A DNA stretch of 64,000 nt from Planococcus halotolerans (lineage in GTDB: Bacteria; Bacillota; Bacilli; Bacillales_A; Planococcaceae). The notes beneath the pieces are model-generated. The model was given only the letters and a program-made list of their open reading frames with translations, made no database searches and had not been told where the DNA came from. Shown one piece after another: positions 1-7,752 of the stretch (the first letter of the stretch is position 1; each line of letters opens with the position of its first letter). The stretch spans positions 186,001 to 250,000 of the forward strand of contig NZ_QLZR01000004.1 in the NCBI RefSeq assembly GCF_003289955.1. The letters run 5' to 3'. The position numbers and the translations under genes were made by a program.

Positions 1-1
1 A

Positions 2-412
2 AGAGAAGGCAGCGATGCCGCCATTCTTACTTTCGGCACGACAATTCCGATGGCGATGGATGCCGCTGAAAAACTTGCAGAAAACGGCATCAATTCAGAG
101 GTGGTCAATGCAAGATTCATTAAACCGTTGGACGAAGAAATGCTCCATGGTATTTTCAAACGCAATATTCCCGTGCTGACAGTTGAAGAAGCGATTCTGC
201 AAGGCGGTTTCGGCAGTGCTGTTCTGGAATTTGCCCATGAAAATGGTTATCACGATGCCGTTATCGATCGTATGGGAATACCTGACCAATTCATAGAACA
301 TGGAGATGTAGCTGAATTGATGGATGAAATTCACTTGAACAGCGATCAAATCATAAGCACTGTAAAAAGCCAGATTCCTGAAAAATCACAGGCAGGTTAC
401 AAAGCTCTATGA
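2..412 (+). CDS. dxs: 1-deoxy-D-xylulose-5-phosphate synthase, C-terminal part
   Basis: This is the last 136 codons of a gene that begins before the window; the reading frame is open from base 2. The enzyme makes 1-deoxyxylulose 5-phosphate from pyruvate and glyceraldehyde 3-phosphate with thiamine diphosphate, the first step of the MEP isoprenoid pathway. The visible part is the transketolase C-terminal domain, with [17 protein letters not shown] and [13 protein letters not shown] typical of Dxs. The stop codon overlaps the start of tlyA (ATGA), the dxs-yqxC arrangement seen in Bacillus. The N-terminal thiamine-binding and catalytic domains lie outside the window. Confidence 0.93.
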   Translation, partial: REGSDAAILTFGTTIPMAMDAAEKLAENGINSEVVNARFIKPLDEEMLHGIFKRNIPVLTVEEAILQGGFGSAVLEFAHENGYHDAVIDRMGIPDQFIEHGDVAELMDEIHLNSDQIISTVKSQIPEKSQAGYKAL

Positions 413-1230
413 ATAAGATAAAAAAAGAGCGTGTGGATGTTCTCCTTGTTGACAGGGGAATATGTGAAACACGTGAAAAAGCAAAACGGGCCATCATGGC
501 TGGAATCATCTATTCCGGTTCTGAGCGGATGAATAAACCGGGAGAAAAAATCTCTTCGGATGCTCCTCTCCAAATGAAAGGCAATGATTTGAAATATGTC
601 AGCCGGGGCGGCTTGAAACTTGAAAAAGCCCTGGCTGAATTCGACTTGTCTGTAGAAGGGAAACTGATGCTGGATATCGGTTCTTCCACCGGTGGCTTCA
701 CGGACTGCGCTTTGCAGAACGGCGCTGCCCATTGTTACGCCCTCGACGTTGGCTATAACCAACTGGCGTGGAAAATCAGGCAGGACGAACGTGTAACGGT
801 TATGGAGCGGACGAATTTCCGCCATTCCAAACCGGAAGATTTTACAGAAGGACTGCCTGAATTCGCCAGTATCGATGTATCTTTTATTTCATTGAAGATT
901 ATCCTTCCAGTATTGAAAACAATCCTGGTGCCTGGCGGGGACGTAATAGCCCTTGTAAAACCTCAATTCGAAGCAGGCAGAGAAAATGTCGGCAAAAAAG
1001 GCATTATACGAGATCCGAAAATCCATAAGGATGTTCTTATCAAAGTAGGCCGGTTTGCATCTGAAGCTGGTTTCCATATCCGGAATATGTCTTTTTCCCC
1101 TATTACTGGAGGGGAAGGCAATATTGAATTTCTCTTCCATTTGCAATCTGCTTTCGAAGGCGAAGAAATCGATGGTATTTCGGAACCCTTGGCAGACCAG
1201 ACTGTGAAACTGGCTCATGAAAATCTCTAG
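409..1230 (+). CDS. tlyA: TlyA family rRNA methyltransferase / hemolysin A-like
   Basis: 273 aa, normal family length. Residues about 5-65 form an S4 RNA-binding domain ([11 protein letters not shown]...), followed by an FtsJ-type methyltransferase domain with the S-adenosylmethionine motif [13 protein letters not shown] near residue 88 and a conserved VKPQFEAG motif. TlyA proteins 2'-O-methylate rRNA; the B. subtilis counterpart is YqxC. The older hemolysin name reflects an indirect phenotype. The start overlaps the dxs stop by four bases, so translation is probably coupled. A factor-independent terminator follows at 1236-1271, separating it from argR. The exact rRNA target cannot be read from sequence. 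Confidence 0.9.
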   Translation: MNKIKKERVDVLLVDRGICETREKAKRAIMAGIIYSGSERMNKPGEKISSDAPLQMKGNDLKYVSRGGLKLEKALAEFDLSVEGKLMLDIGSSTGGFTDCALQNGAAHCYALDVGYNQLAWKIRQDERVTVMERTNFRHSKPEDFTEGLPEFASIDVSFISLKIILPVLKTILVPGGDVIALVKPQFEAGRENVGKKGIIRDPKIHKDVLIKVGRFASEAGFHIRNMSFSPITGGEGNIEFLFHLQSAFEGEEIDGISEPLADQTVKLAHENL

Positions 1231-1235
1231 CAGGC

Positions 1236-1271
1236 AAACACATTCCTTCGGGCATGTGTTTTCTTGTTTTT
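1236..1271 (+). terminator. Terminator after tlyA
   Basis: Hairpin AAACACAT / ATGTGTTT with a 10-base loop, followed by a T-rich run. It ends the dxs-tlyA transcript. Confidence 0.8.
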
Positions 1272-1319
1272 ACAAACATTTAAGGTTACGATATAAAAGA
1301 ATTAGAATAATTATTCATT
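1269..1319 (+). promoter_or_regulatory. argR promoter with an ARG box
   Basis: A sigma-A promoter TTTACA (1269-1274), 17-bp spacer, TATAAA (1292-1297) precedes argR. At 1302-1319, at the predicted transcription start, lies an 18-bp palindrome with arms AGAAT and ATTCA. It matches the arginine-repressor box WNTGAATWWWWATTCANW with one mismatch. This position suggests that ArgR represses its own gene. Promoter and box are read from sequence; autoregulation is inferred. Confidence 0.75.
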
Positions 1320-1332
1320 CAGGGGGCGCATT

Positions 1333-1782
1333 ATGAATAAAGGACAACGCCATATAAAGATCCGCGATCTCATTTCGAACCGAGAGATTGAAACACAGGA
1401 TGAATTGGTGGATATATTGAAAGCCGGAGGGTATGAAGTTACTCAAGCTACGGTATCCAGAGACATTAAAGAGCTGCATCTTGTGAAGGTGCCTTTGCAG
1501 GATGGACGCTATAAATACAGTTTGCCAGCAGACCAGCGCTTTAATCCCATGCAAAAGTTGCATCGGGCACTTACCGATGCTTTTGTCAGCATCGACGGCG
1601 CCAGCCATTTTCTGATCATGAAAACTTTGCCCGGCAATGCCCATGCAATCGGTTCCTTGATCGACCATCTTGACTGGCCGGAAATTTTGGGAACCATATG
1701 CGGAGACGATACCTGTCTGATTATCTGCAGGGATATCGAACATCGTGACATATTAAAACAGCGATTGATTGAAATGCTTTGA
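1333..1782 (+). CDS. argR: Arginine repressor ArgR/AhrC
   Basis: 149 aa, the standard length. Residues 1-70 are the winged helix-turn-helix domain ([35 protein letters not shown]). The C-terminal half is the oligomerisation and arginine-binding domain with the signature [12 protein letters not shown]. The hexamer represses arginine biosynthesis and activates catabolism when arginine is high. The start is an ATG after AGGGGGCG. The gene sits between tlyA and recN as in Bacillus (ahrC). ARG boxes occur in front of this gene and of argG in the same window, so at least one target is local. Confidence 0.95.
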   Translation: MNKGQRHIKIRDLISNREIETQDELVDILKAGGYEVTQATVSRDIKELHLVKVPLQDGRYKYSLPADQRFNPMQKLHRALTDAFVSIDGASHFLIMKTLPGNAHAIGSLIDHLDWPEILGTICGDDTCLIICRDIEHRDILKQRLIEML

Positions 1783-1799
1783 TAAAGAGGTGAAATGGT

Positions 1800-3497
1800 A
1801 TGCTTCGTGAATTGGATATACGAAATTTTGCTATTATAGATAATTTAACAGTCAGTTTTACCGATGGACTTACCGTATTAACCGGCGAAACGGGTGCAGG
1901 AAAGTCAATAATCATCGATGCTGTCAACCTTTTGGCAGGCGGCAGGGGCAGCCAGGAATTTATCCGGCATGGAGCGAATAAAGCCGAGATTGAAGGGCTT
2001 TTTTCCATTGAGAATCCTAAACATCCCGTTTTTCGCAAAATGGATGAGCTGGGAATCGATTCTGCTGAAGGTGATGTATTGTTGCGCCGCGAGCTGAATG
2101 ATAAAGGGAAAAACGTATGCAGGATAAACGGTAAAATGGTGACGATTTCCATTTTAAGGGAAGTCGGCGGTGCCTTGATCGATATTCACGGCCAGCATGA
2201 AACACAGGAATTGATGGATGAAAAACGGCATCTGCATCTTTTGGACCAATACGCAGGAAAAAGCCTTTTAAAAGCGAAAGCCAGTTACTCAAATACTTAT
2301 GAAAAGTACATGAAGCTTAAACGCGAATTTTCTTCGTATAATGAAAATGAGCAGCAGATTGCACAGCGTATTGATTTATTGACCTTTCAGTTAAGGGAAA
2401 TCGAAGCAGCTGAACTTGTTGCCGGGGAAGAAGAAGAACTGGCAATGGAACGAAAAAAACTGCAGAACTTCAATAAAATCTATGAATCAGTGGCTGCAGC
2501 ACATGAGGCGATTCAAGGTGAAACCAAAGGTCTGGATTGGGTAGGATCTGCAATGTCAGAACTCGAACATGCCGCCTCTGTAGACGAAACATACCAAAGC
2601 CATTCGGAAATGGTCAGTGGGGCTTTTTATCAATTGCAGGATACAGCGACAGAGATCAAACGGATGCTCGACCAAATGGAGTTCGATCCTGCACGGCTTA
2701 ACGAAATCGAGCAGCGTCTCGCCGCTATTCAAGGACTGAAGAGGAAATACGGCGCCTCCGTGGAAGATATCCTGTTGTATCAGGAGACCCAGACCGACGA
2801 ATTGGATAAATTATTAAACCGTGACCAGCGTCTTCAACTTGACCAGCAAAAACTGAAAGAATTGAATGAGGATTTAAAAGTCGAGGCAGAAGAGCTGACT
2901 TTACTTAGAAAGAAAGCAGCTACTCGGTTAAGTAAGGACATTATGGAGCAGCTTCGCGAATTGCATATGGGCAAGGCTGCATTTGAAGTGGTTTTCGAAC
3001 CGTTTGCACCGGGCAAATTTGACCGAAACGGCGGGGATTCAATTGCGTTCCATATTTCAACAAATTTGGGCGAACCCTTAAAGCCTTTGACGAAAGTCGC
3101 TTCAGGCGGTGAATTATCCCGAATGATGCTTGCTCTAAAAACGATTTTTTCGAAGCACCAAGGAATCACTTCCATCATTTTCGATGAAGTCGACACGGGG
3201 GTCAGCGGCCGCGTAGCACAGGCGATAGCAGAAAAAATTGCGGCTATATCCGTGCATTCCCAGGTATTGTGCATTTCTCACTTGCCGCAGGTTGCTGCAA
3301 TGGCCGACCAGCATCTATTCATTGAAAAACGAATCGAGAAGAAACGCACTATAACAGCGGTCCATGAATTGGACGGCCGTGAGCGGACGGAAGAGATGAG
3401 CAGGATGCTCTCTGGAGCAGAAATTACAGAATTGACTTTGCAGCACGCAGATGAACTGCTTAAGCTTGCTAAAGACCGGAAGCTTGCGATGAGATAA
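1800..3497 (+). CDS. recN: DNA repair protein RecN
   Basis: 565 aa SMC-like ATPase, close to the family length of about 570. The Walker A motif GETGAGKS lies at residues 29-36, the central third is coiled coil rich in Glu, Lys and Gln, and the C-terminal ATPase half carries VASGGELSRMMLA (signature) and IFDEVDTGVSG (Walker B). RecN gathers and protects double-strand break ends early in recombination repair. The start is an ATG 17 bases after the argR stop with an AGAGGTG ribosome site. In B. subtilis spoIVB follows recN; here spo0A follows directly. Confidence 0.96.
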   Translation: MLRELDIRNFAIIDNLTVSFTDGLTVLTGETGAGKSIIIDAVNLLAGGRGSQEFIRHGANKAEIEGLFSIENPKHPVFRKMDELGIDSAEGDVLLRRELNDKGKNVCRINGKMVTISILREVGGALIDIHGQHETQELMDEKRHLHLLDQYAGKSLLKAKASYSNTYEKYMKLKREFSSYNENEQQIAQRIDLLTFQLREIEAAELVAGEEEELAMERKKLQNFNKIYESVAAAHEAIQGETKGLDWVGSAMSELEHAASVDETYQSHSEMVSGAFYQLQDTATEIKRMLDQMEFDPARLNEIEQRLAAIQGLKRKYGASVEDILLYQETQTDELDKLLNRDQRLQLDQQKLKELNEDLKVEAEELTLLRKKAATRLSKDIMEQLRELHMGKAAFEVVFEPFAPGKFDRNGGDSIAFHISTNLGEPLKPLTKVASGGELSRMMLALKTIFSKHQGITSIIFDEVDTGVSGRVAQAIAEKIAAISVHSQVLCISHLPQVAAMADQHLFIEKRIEKKRTITAVHELDGRERTEEMSRMLSGAEITELTLQHADELLKLAKDRKLAMR

Positions 3498-3532
3498 AAC
3501 TCCACCGGGCAGTTACAGGAGGACGAGAAATA

Positions 3533-4291
3533 ATGGAAAAGATAACTATCGCGATTGCCGATGATAATCGCCAATTAGCGGATATGATGGTAGAATACCT
3601 GAACTTGCAAGAAAATATGGAAGTCGTAGCAGTAGCCCATAACGGAAAAGAATGCATCGAAATGCTGAAGAAGCAAAAAGTGGACATTCTCCTTTTGGAT
3701 AATATCATGCCTTTCCTTGATGGCATCGGTGTTTTGGACGTCATCAAAGGAGAAGAGGAACTGAAGGATGTGCGGGTCATCATGTTATCCGCATTCGGCC
3801 AGGACACTTTAATGAGCCAGGCTGCTCAAAATGGTGCTTCTTATTTCATCATGAAACCGTTTGAGCTCGACCGGCTGGCTTTGCAGATTGAACATATTAT
3901 GGAAGAGCAGGCCAGGGAGCCGGAAGTTAAAGATGACCCAATTACTGCTGTCATCAAGGAAATCGGGATTCCGCCACATATTAACGGTTATATCTACTTA
4001 AAGGAAGCTGTCAACCTGGTTTTGGAAGACCCGAATATAATCCATAAAGTGACCAAGTCGCTTTATCCTGGAATAGCTGAAAGGTTTGATACGACTTCCA
4101 CACGTGTTGAACGTTCTATCCGTCACGCGATTGAGCTTGTCTGGAATCGCGGAGATATTAAAGCTATAGCACAAACCTTCGGATACAGTGAAGAATATTT
4201 GAAAAATCGGCCGGCAAATTCAGAGTTTATTGCTATGCTGTATGACACGGTCAGCCGTAATATGGAAAATGAAAGTGCCAATGCAGAGTAG
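3533..4291 (+). CDS. spo0A: Response regulator Spo0A
   Basis: 252 aa, slightly shorter than B. subtilis Spo0A (267) because the linker is short. The receiver domain (1-120) has the acidic pair D10-D11, phosphoacceptor D56 in LLLDNIMPFLDG and the conserved Lys in MKPFE. The C-terminal domain has the Spo0A-specific helices TRVERSIRHAIE and NSEFIAM, so DNA binding at 0A boxes should be kept. The neighbour spoIVB found in spore formers is missing. Spo0A also controls biofilm and stationary-phase genes in Bacillales, a plausible retained role in a non-sporulating lineage. The RBS is AGGAGGACG. Confidence 0.95.
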   Translation: MEKITIAIADDNRQLADMMVEYLNLQENMEVVAVAHNGKECIEMLKKQKVDILLLDNIMPFLDGIGVLDVIKGEEELKDVRVIMLSAFGQDTLMSQAAQNGASYFIMKPFELDRLALQIEHIMEEQAREPEVKDDPITAVIKEIGIPPHINGYIYLKEAVNLVLEDPNIIHKVTKSLYPGIAERFDTTSTRVERSIRHAIELVWNRGDIKAIAQTFGYSEEYLKNRPANSEFIAMLYDTVSRNMENESANAE

Positions 4292-4315
4292 CGGCAACAA
4301 GTTTTCCACTTCTAA

Positions 4316-4353
4316 GAGGGCATCAGAAAATATTATTTCTGGAGCCCTTTTTC
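4316..4353 (+). terminator. Terminator after spo0A
   Basis: Two-part hairpin (AGGGC ... GCCCT outside, CAGAAA ... TTTCTG inside) ending in TTTTTC. It closes the argR-recN-spo0A region. Confidence 0.75.
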
Positions 4354-4454
4354 TATACGGATAACTGTACATCCTTGGCAGGCATGATAAAATGGCTACG
4401 GACGGCATTAACTATTTGTCATTTGAAAATCCTTAAGCAGAAAGCGTGATATAG

Positions 4455-5174
4455 GTGCAGACTATTGAAATATACAGCCATCGCGGTGCTTCTTCTTCAG
4501 CACTCGAAAATACATGGACTGCTTTTCGAAGAGCTTGTGAGCTTGATGTAGGTATTGAACTGGACGTGCAGATTACGAAAGACGGAGTCGTGCTGGTATT
4601 CCACGATGATAACTTGAAAAGGCTGGGTGGCAAAAACCTGAATATAGCCGATATTGATTATGAAAAAGTGAAAGATTTAAAAATTGGCAAACGGGGTCGG
4701 CGGAAGTTTTCGGATGATCGCATTCCTCTGGCATATGAAGTTTTTCATTGGGCAAAAGAAAAAAAGGTTCCATTGAATATAGAGATTAAAGAATCGTTCG
4801 CTGTACACCCGGAAGGCCCGGAAATTTTGGCTGCCATGCTTGAAGGACTGAAGGATATCCATTTGTCTTCTTTCAACAGCGGGCTTCTGAAGGAAATGAA
4901 AAGATTAAAACCGGATATCGAAACAGCTCTGGTAGTCAAAAGGAATTTTTCTTTAATGCTATTGAAACAGCTGCCATGGATTGACGGTATCCATCTTCAT
5001 AAACGCCTTTATTCAGAAAATCTTATAGCCAAACTGAAGGACATGGAGAAGACGATAAGGGTTTATGGAATTGTGGGAACAGAACAAGCTGTAAAACAGC
5101 CTTCGCAGTATCTTTCAGGGGTCATAACTGATTACCCAGCGAAAATAAAAGAAAAAATGCGTCTGCCGGAATAA
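4455..5174 (+). CDS. Glycerophosphodiester phosphodiesterase
   Basis: 239 aa cytoplasmic GDPD-family protein, similar in place and size to B. subtilis YqiK. The N-terminus IYSHRG...LENTWTAF and the metal ligands in GIELDVQITKDGVVLVFHDD are the family signature; INIEIKE-type residues follow at about 105 (LNIEIKES). It hydrolyses glycerophosphodiesters to glycerol 3-phosphate and an alcohol. The start is a GTG with a weak ribosome site. A strong terminator overlaps its end and separates it from the convergent DUF2627 gene. There is no signal peptide, so it acts inside the cell. Confidence 0.88.
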   Translation: MQTIEIYSHRGASSSALENTWTAFRRACELDVGIELDVQITKDGVVLVFHDDNLKRLGGKNLNIADIDYEKVKDLKIGKRGRRKFSDDRIPLAYEVFHWAKEKKVPLNIEIKESFAVHPEGPEILAAMLEGLKDIHLSSFNSGLLKEMKRLKPDIETALVVKRNFSLMLLKQLPWIDGIHLHKRLYSENLIAKLKDMEKTIRVYGIVGTEQAVKQPSQYLSGVITDYPAKIKEKMRLPE

Positions 5175-5190
5175 GGCAGACGCATTTTTT
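5152..5190. terminator. Bidirectional terminator between the GDPD gene and the DUF2627 gene
   Basis: Perfect 11-bp stem ATGCGTCTGCC / GGCAGACGCAT with T-run on the right and A-run on the left, so it can work for both convergent genes. Its left arm is inside the GDPD gene end. Confidence 0.85.
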
Positions 5191-5220
5191 AATGGGCGGT
5201 TTCGCTTTTCTTTACCCAGA

Positions 5221-5454
5221 CTACTTTTGAAATCTCTTTGATACTGTCCCTTTTTTCCGGTCCCGGTTTAACAGGAAGCCGGCGAAAAAGCCGATGCCCA
5301 AAATAGTAAAAAGAAGACCAAGCGAGAATTGAAGCCAAAGTACAGGATATGGTTCCAGCAATTTATTGAATACGGAATCCCTCATCAGTTTAATGCCGTA
5401 AGCGGCCATAATTCCGGGAATTAAAAGAATGATGAATGCAATTAGACGTCCCAT
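5221..5454 (-). CDS. DUF2627 small membrane protein (YqzF-like)
   Basis: 77 aa with two hydrophobic segments: residues 3-25 (LIAFIILLIPGIMAAYGIKL) and about 38-62 (LWLQFSLGLLFTILGIGFFAGFLL). A basic tail RDRKKG follows. It matches the DUF2627 family whose members sit beside bkdR in Bacillus (YqzF). The function is unknown. The ATG is preceded by GGAGTGG at suitable spacing. Transcribed away from bkdR. Confidence 0.8.
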   Translation of the reverse strand: MGRLIAFIILLIPGIMAAYGIKLMRDSVFNKLLEPYPVLWLQFSLGLLFTILGIGFFAGFLLNRDRKKGTVSKRFQK

Positions 5455-5497
5455 GTTTCCACTCCTTCTTTGTCTATTGTTCCGATTTCCATTAAAG

Positions 5498-5551
5498 TTG
5501 TCAAGAATTCATACCTGAGGTACCCTTAAATAAGGATTGCAATCTATTGCA
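5498..5551 (+). promoter_or_regulatory. bkdR promoter with paired TTGCA boxes
   Basis: Promoter-like TTGTCA (5498-5503), 17-bp spacer, TACCCT (5521-5526). Just downstream of the predicted start lie two TTGCA pentamers exactly 10 bp apart (5537-5541 and 5547-5551). The same spacing of the same pentamer occurs before ptb. A repressor bound here would block bkdR transcription, so self-regulation by BkdR is a reasonable guess. Confidence 0.5.
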
Positions 5552-5577
5552 TGGTCAGTAAAGGAGTTTGAATTATC

Positions 5578-7623
5578 TTGCAAAAAGTATTAATTATTGG
5601 CGGCGGCGCAGGCGGCTCGGCCGTTCTTGAATTGCTTCGTGATTCAGAGAATCTGGATATGGTTGGCATTGCGGATATCAATCCTGCAGCTCCGGCACTG
5701 GATCTTGCGAAAGAACTGGGCATCACCATAAAAAACAGCTATAAGGATTTTGGTACAAACGATTTTGACATCGTCATCAATGTTTCTGGAAGCAACGAAG
5801 TGCAGCGGCAACTGGAAGATTATTTTCCCGGCAGTACGGTCATCATTCCCGGAAGTATTGCTAACTTCATCGTAAAGCTGATTAATGAGAAAGAACATTT
5901 CATCAAAAAACTAAGCGGCGAAAGCCATAAGCAAAACATCATCTTTAATTCGATCGAAGAAGGAATGATAGGCATTGACCAAACCAGCCATATCATTTTC
6001 ATGAACCGCTCCGCTTCCCGGATGCTTGAAAAGGATTCAGGGGATGTCATCGGCAAACACATCCATGAATTGATCTCCACGAGTGAACTCCCGCGCATCT
6101 ATGAAACAGGAAGAATCGAATTGAACCGGGAATTGCAATTGAAAAACGGGTTGAAAATTGTGACATCCCGCTTCCCGATGATTGATGAGAATGGTGAAAT
6201 CATAGGGGCGTTTGCTGTTTTTCAGGATATTACGGAAGTGGTTTCACTGGCGGAAGAAATAACGGATCTGAAAGAAATACAGACCATGCTTCAGGCAATT
6301 ATCCAGTCCAGTGATGACGCCATTTCAGTTGTGGATGAGAACGGCTATGGCCTGCTTGTTAACCCTGCTTATACAAGAATCACCGGTTTGCAGATGGAGG
6401 ATGTCGTCGGGCAGCCTGCCTCTGCCGATATTTCCGAAGGGGAAAGCATGCATTTAAGGGCTTTGCAGACGAGAAAGCCGGTGCGCGGTGTAAATCTTAA
6501 AGTAGGTCCTGCAAATCGGGAAGTAATCGTCAATGTAGCACCCATCATTGTGGATAATATCCTGAAAGGCAGTGTGGGTGTCATTCATGACACGACAGAA
6601 ATAAGGTCTCTTATGAAAGAGCTTGACCGTGCAAGAAGCATTATCCGGACACTGGAATCAAAATACACTTTTGACGATATCATCGGCTTATCTCCTGAAA
6701 TGCAACTGTCATTGCAACAGGCCAAGCTGGCTGCACAAACGCCTGTCACTGTATTGCTCCGCGGGGAATCCGGTACAGGCAAAGAGTTGTTCGCTCACGC
6801 CATACATAGTGCGAGTGACCGGAAATACAATAAATTTGTCCGTGTAAACTGTGCGGCTTTATCTGAAGAATTGCTGGAGAGTGAGCTTTTTGGCTATGAG
6901 GAAGGTGCAATGCCTGGAGTCAAAAGCGGTGAAAAGAAAGGGTTGTTTGAAGAGGCGAATAACGGCAGTATCTTTATAGATGAAATCGGTGAATTATCGC
7001 CAGCCATACAAAGTAAGTTATTGAGGGTGCTGCAGGAACACGAAACTCTCCGGATAGGAGGGAGCAAACCCGTTCCTGTTAATGTCCGGGTCATCGCTTC
7101 AACAAACGCGAATATGGAGAAAGCATTGCTTGACGGAACTTTCAGGGAAGACCTCTATTACCGCCTCAACCGAATGCCGATCCTTATTCCCCCTCTTCGG
7201 AGCAGAAAACAGGATATTCCACGTATAGTGGACCGGCTGCTGATGAAATTGAATCAGGAGTATGGCAGAAACGTTGAAAGTGTCACCGATAAAGCATTGC
7301 AGCTTTTGCGTTTATACGATTGGCCCGGGAACGTCAGGGAACTGGAGAATGTCATCAGCCGAGCTATGATCTTTATGAATATCAATGAAAAAGTACTGAC
7401 AGAAAAAAATATACCATTGAATATGATCAAAGCGGCAGAAGCCAAAAACGAAGTTGCCATCGAAAGTGGCAGCCCTCTCCAAGAGCAGCTGGATACTGTT
7501 GAAAGGGGAATCCTGCAACGGGCCATCGAAGAAAACAATGGAAACAAATCGAAGACTGCCAAATCACTGGATATATCTTTGAGAACTTTATATTACAAGC
7601 TGGAAAAGTTCGGGTTGACCTGA
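5578..7623 (+). CDS. bkdR: BkdR-type AAA+ transcription regulator with altered GAFTGA loop
   Basis: 681 aa from a TTG start with RBS AAGGAG. Residues 1-110 look like a Rossmann-type ligand-binding domain (VLIIGGGAGGSAVLELL). Two PAS regions follow (about 115-220 and 235-345), then an AAA+ domain with Walker A GESGTGKE and Walker B IFIDEIGEL, and a Fis-type C-terminal helix-turn-helix (GNKSKTAKSLDISLRTLYYKL). In B. subtilis BkdR activates the bkd operon with sigma-54. The sigma-54 contact loop, normally GAFTGA, reads GAMPGV at residues 443-448. Loss of the Phe and Thr usually abolishes sigma-54 activation, so this protein may regulate sigma-A promoters. It sits directly upstream of its expected target operon. 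Confidence 0.9.
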   Translation: MQKVLIIGGGAGGSAVLELLRDSENLDMVGIADINPAAPALDLAKELGITIKNSYKDFGTNDFDIVINVSGSNEVQRQLEDYFPGSTVIIPGSIANFIVKLINEKEHFIKKLSGESHKQNIIFNSIEEGMIGIDQTSHIIFMNRSASRMLEKDSGDVIGKHIHELISTSELPRIYETGRIELNRELQLKNGLKIVTSRFPMIDENGEIIGAFAVFQDITEVVSLAEEITDLKEIQTMLQAIIQSSDDAISVVDENGYGLLVNPAYTRITGLQMEDVVGQPASADISEGESMHLRALQTRKPVRGVNLKVGPANREVIVNVAPIIVDNILKGSVGVIHDTTEIRSLMKELDRARSIIRTLESKYTFDDIIGLSPEMQLSLQQAKLAAQTPVTVLLRGESGTGKELFAHAIHSASDRKYNKFVRVNCAALSEELLESELFGYEEGAMPGVKSGEKKGLFEEANNGSIFIDEIGELSPAIQSKLLRVLQEHETLRIGGSKPVPVNVRVIASTNANMEKALLDGTFREDLYYRLNRMPILIPPLRSRKQDIPRIVDRLLMKLNQEYGRNVESVTDKALQLLRLYDWPGNVRELENVISRAMIFMNINEKVLTEKNIPLNMIKAAEAKNEVAIESGSPLQEQLDTVERGILQRAIEENNGNKSKTAKSLDISLRTLYYKLEKFGLT

Positions 7624-7624
7624 A

Positions 7625-7659
7625 TTGCAACTAATTGCACGTTTTTGCAAGAATTTGCA
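7625..7659 (+). promoter_or_regulatory. Four TTGCA boxes at 10-bp steps upstream of ptb
   Basis: TTGCA occurs at 7625, 7635, 7645 and 7655, exactly one helical turn apart, just after the bkdR stop. Relative to the sigma-A promoter at 7680-7707 they lie about 55-90 bp upstream of the transcription start, an activator position. They could bind BkdR. They resemble the -12 half of a sigma-54 promoter, but none has a properly spaced GG of a -24 element. Confidence 0.55.
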
Positions 7660-7679
7660 AAGAGTTCGGCTGTTTTCAC

Positions 7680-7707
7680 TTGATAAAACGCTTACATCCC
7701 TTATATT
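7680..7707 (+). promoter_or_regulatory. ptb (bkd operon) sigma-A promoter with cre-like site
   Basis: TTGATA (7680-7685), 16-bp spacer, TATATT (7702-7707). The spacer contains ATAAAACGCTTACA (7683-7696), which matches the catabolite-responsive element TGWAARCGYTWNCW at 12 of 14 positions. CcpA bound there would block the promoter, giving catabolite repression of the bkd operon. Inferred from sequence only. Confidence 0.6.
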
Positions 7708-7752
7708 ACGGGCTTTTTTCTGCTTTAATTAAATAGAATGAGGTGATAATCA

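Noticed and set aside
7625-7659. Sigma-54 promoter at ptb (TTGCAC...TTGCA)
   Set aside because: The -24 element lacks GG and the spacing to the -12 GC is one base short; a sigma-A promoter with correct spacing lies just downstream.
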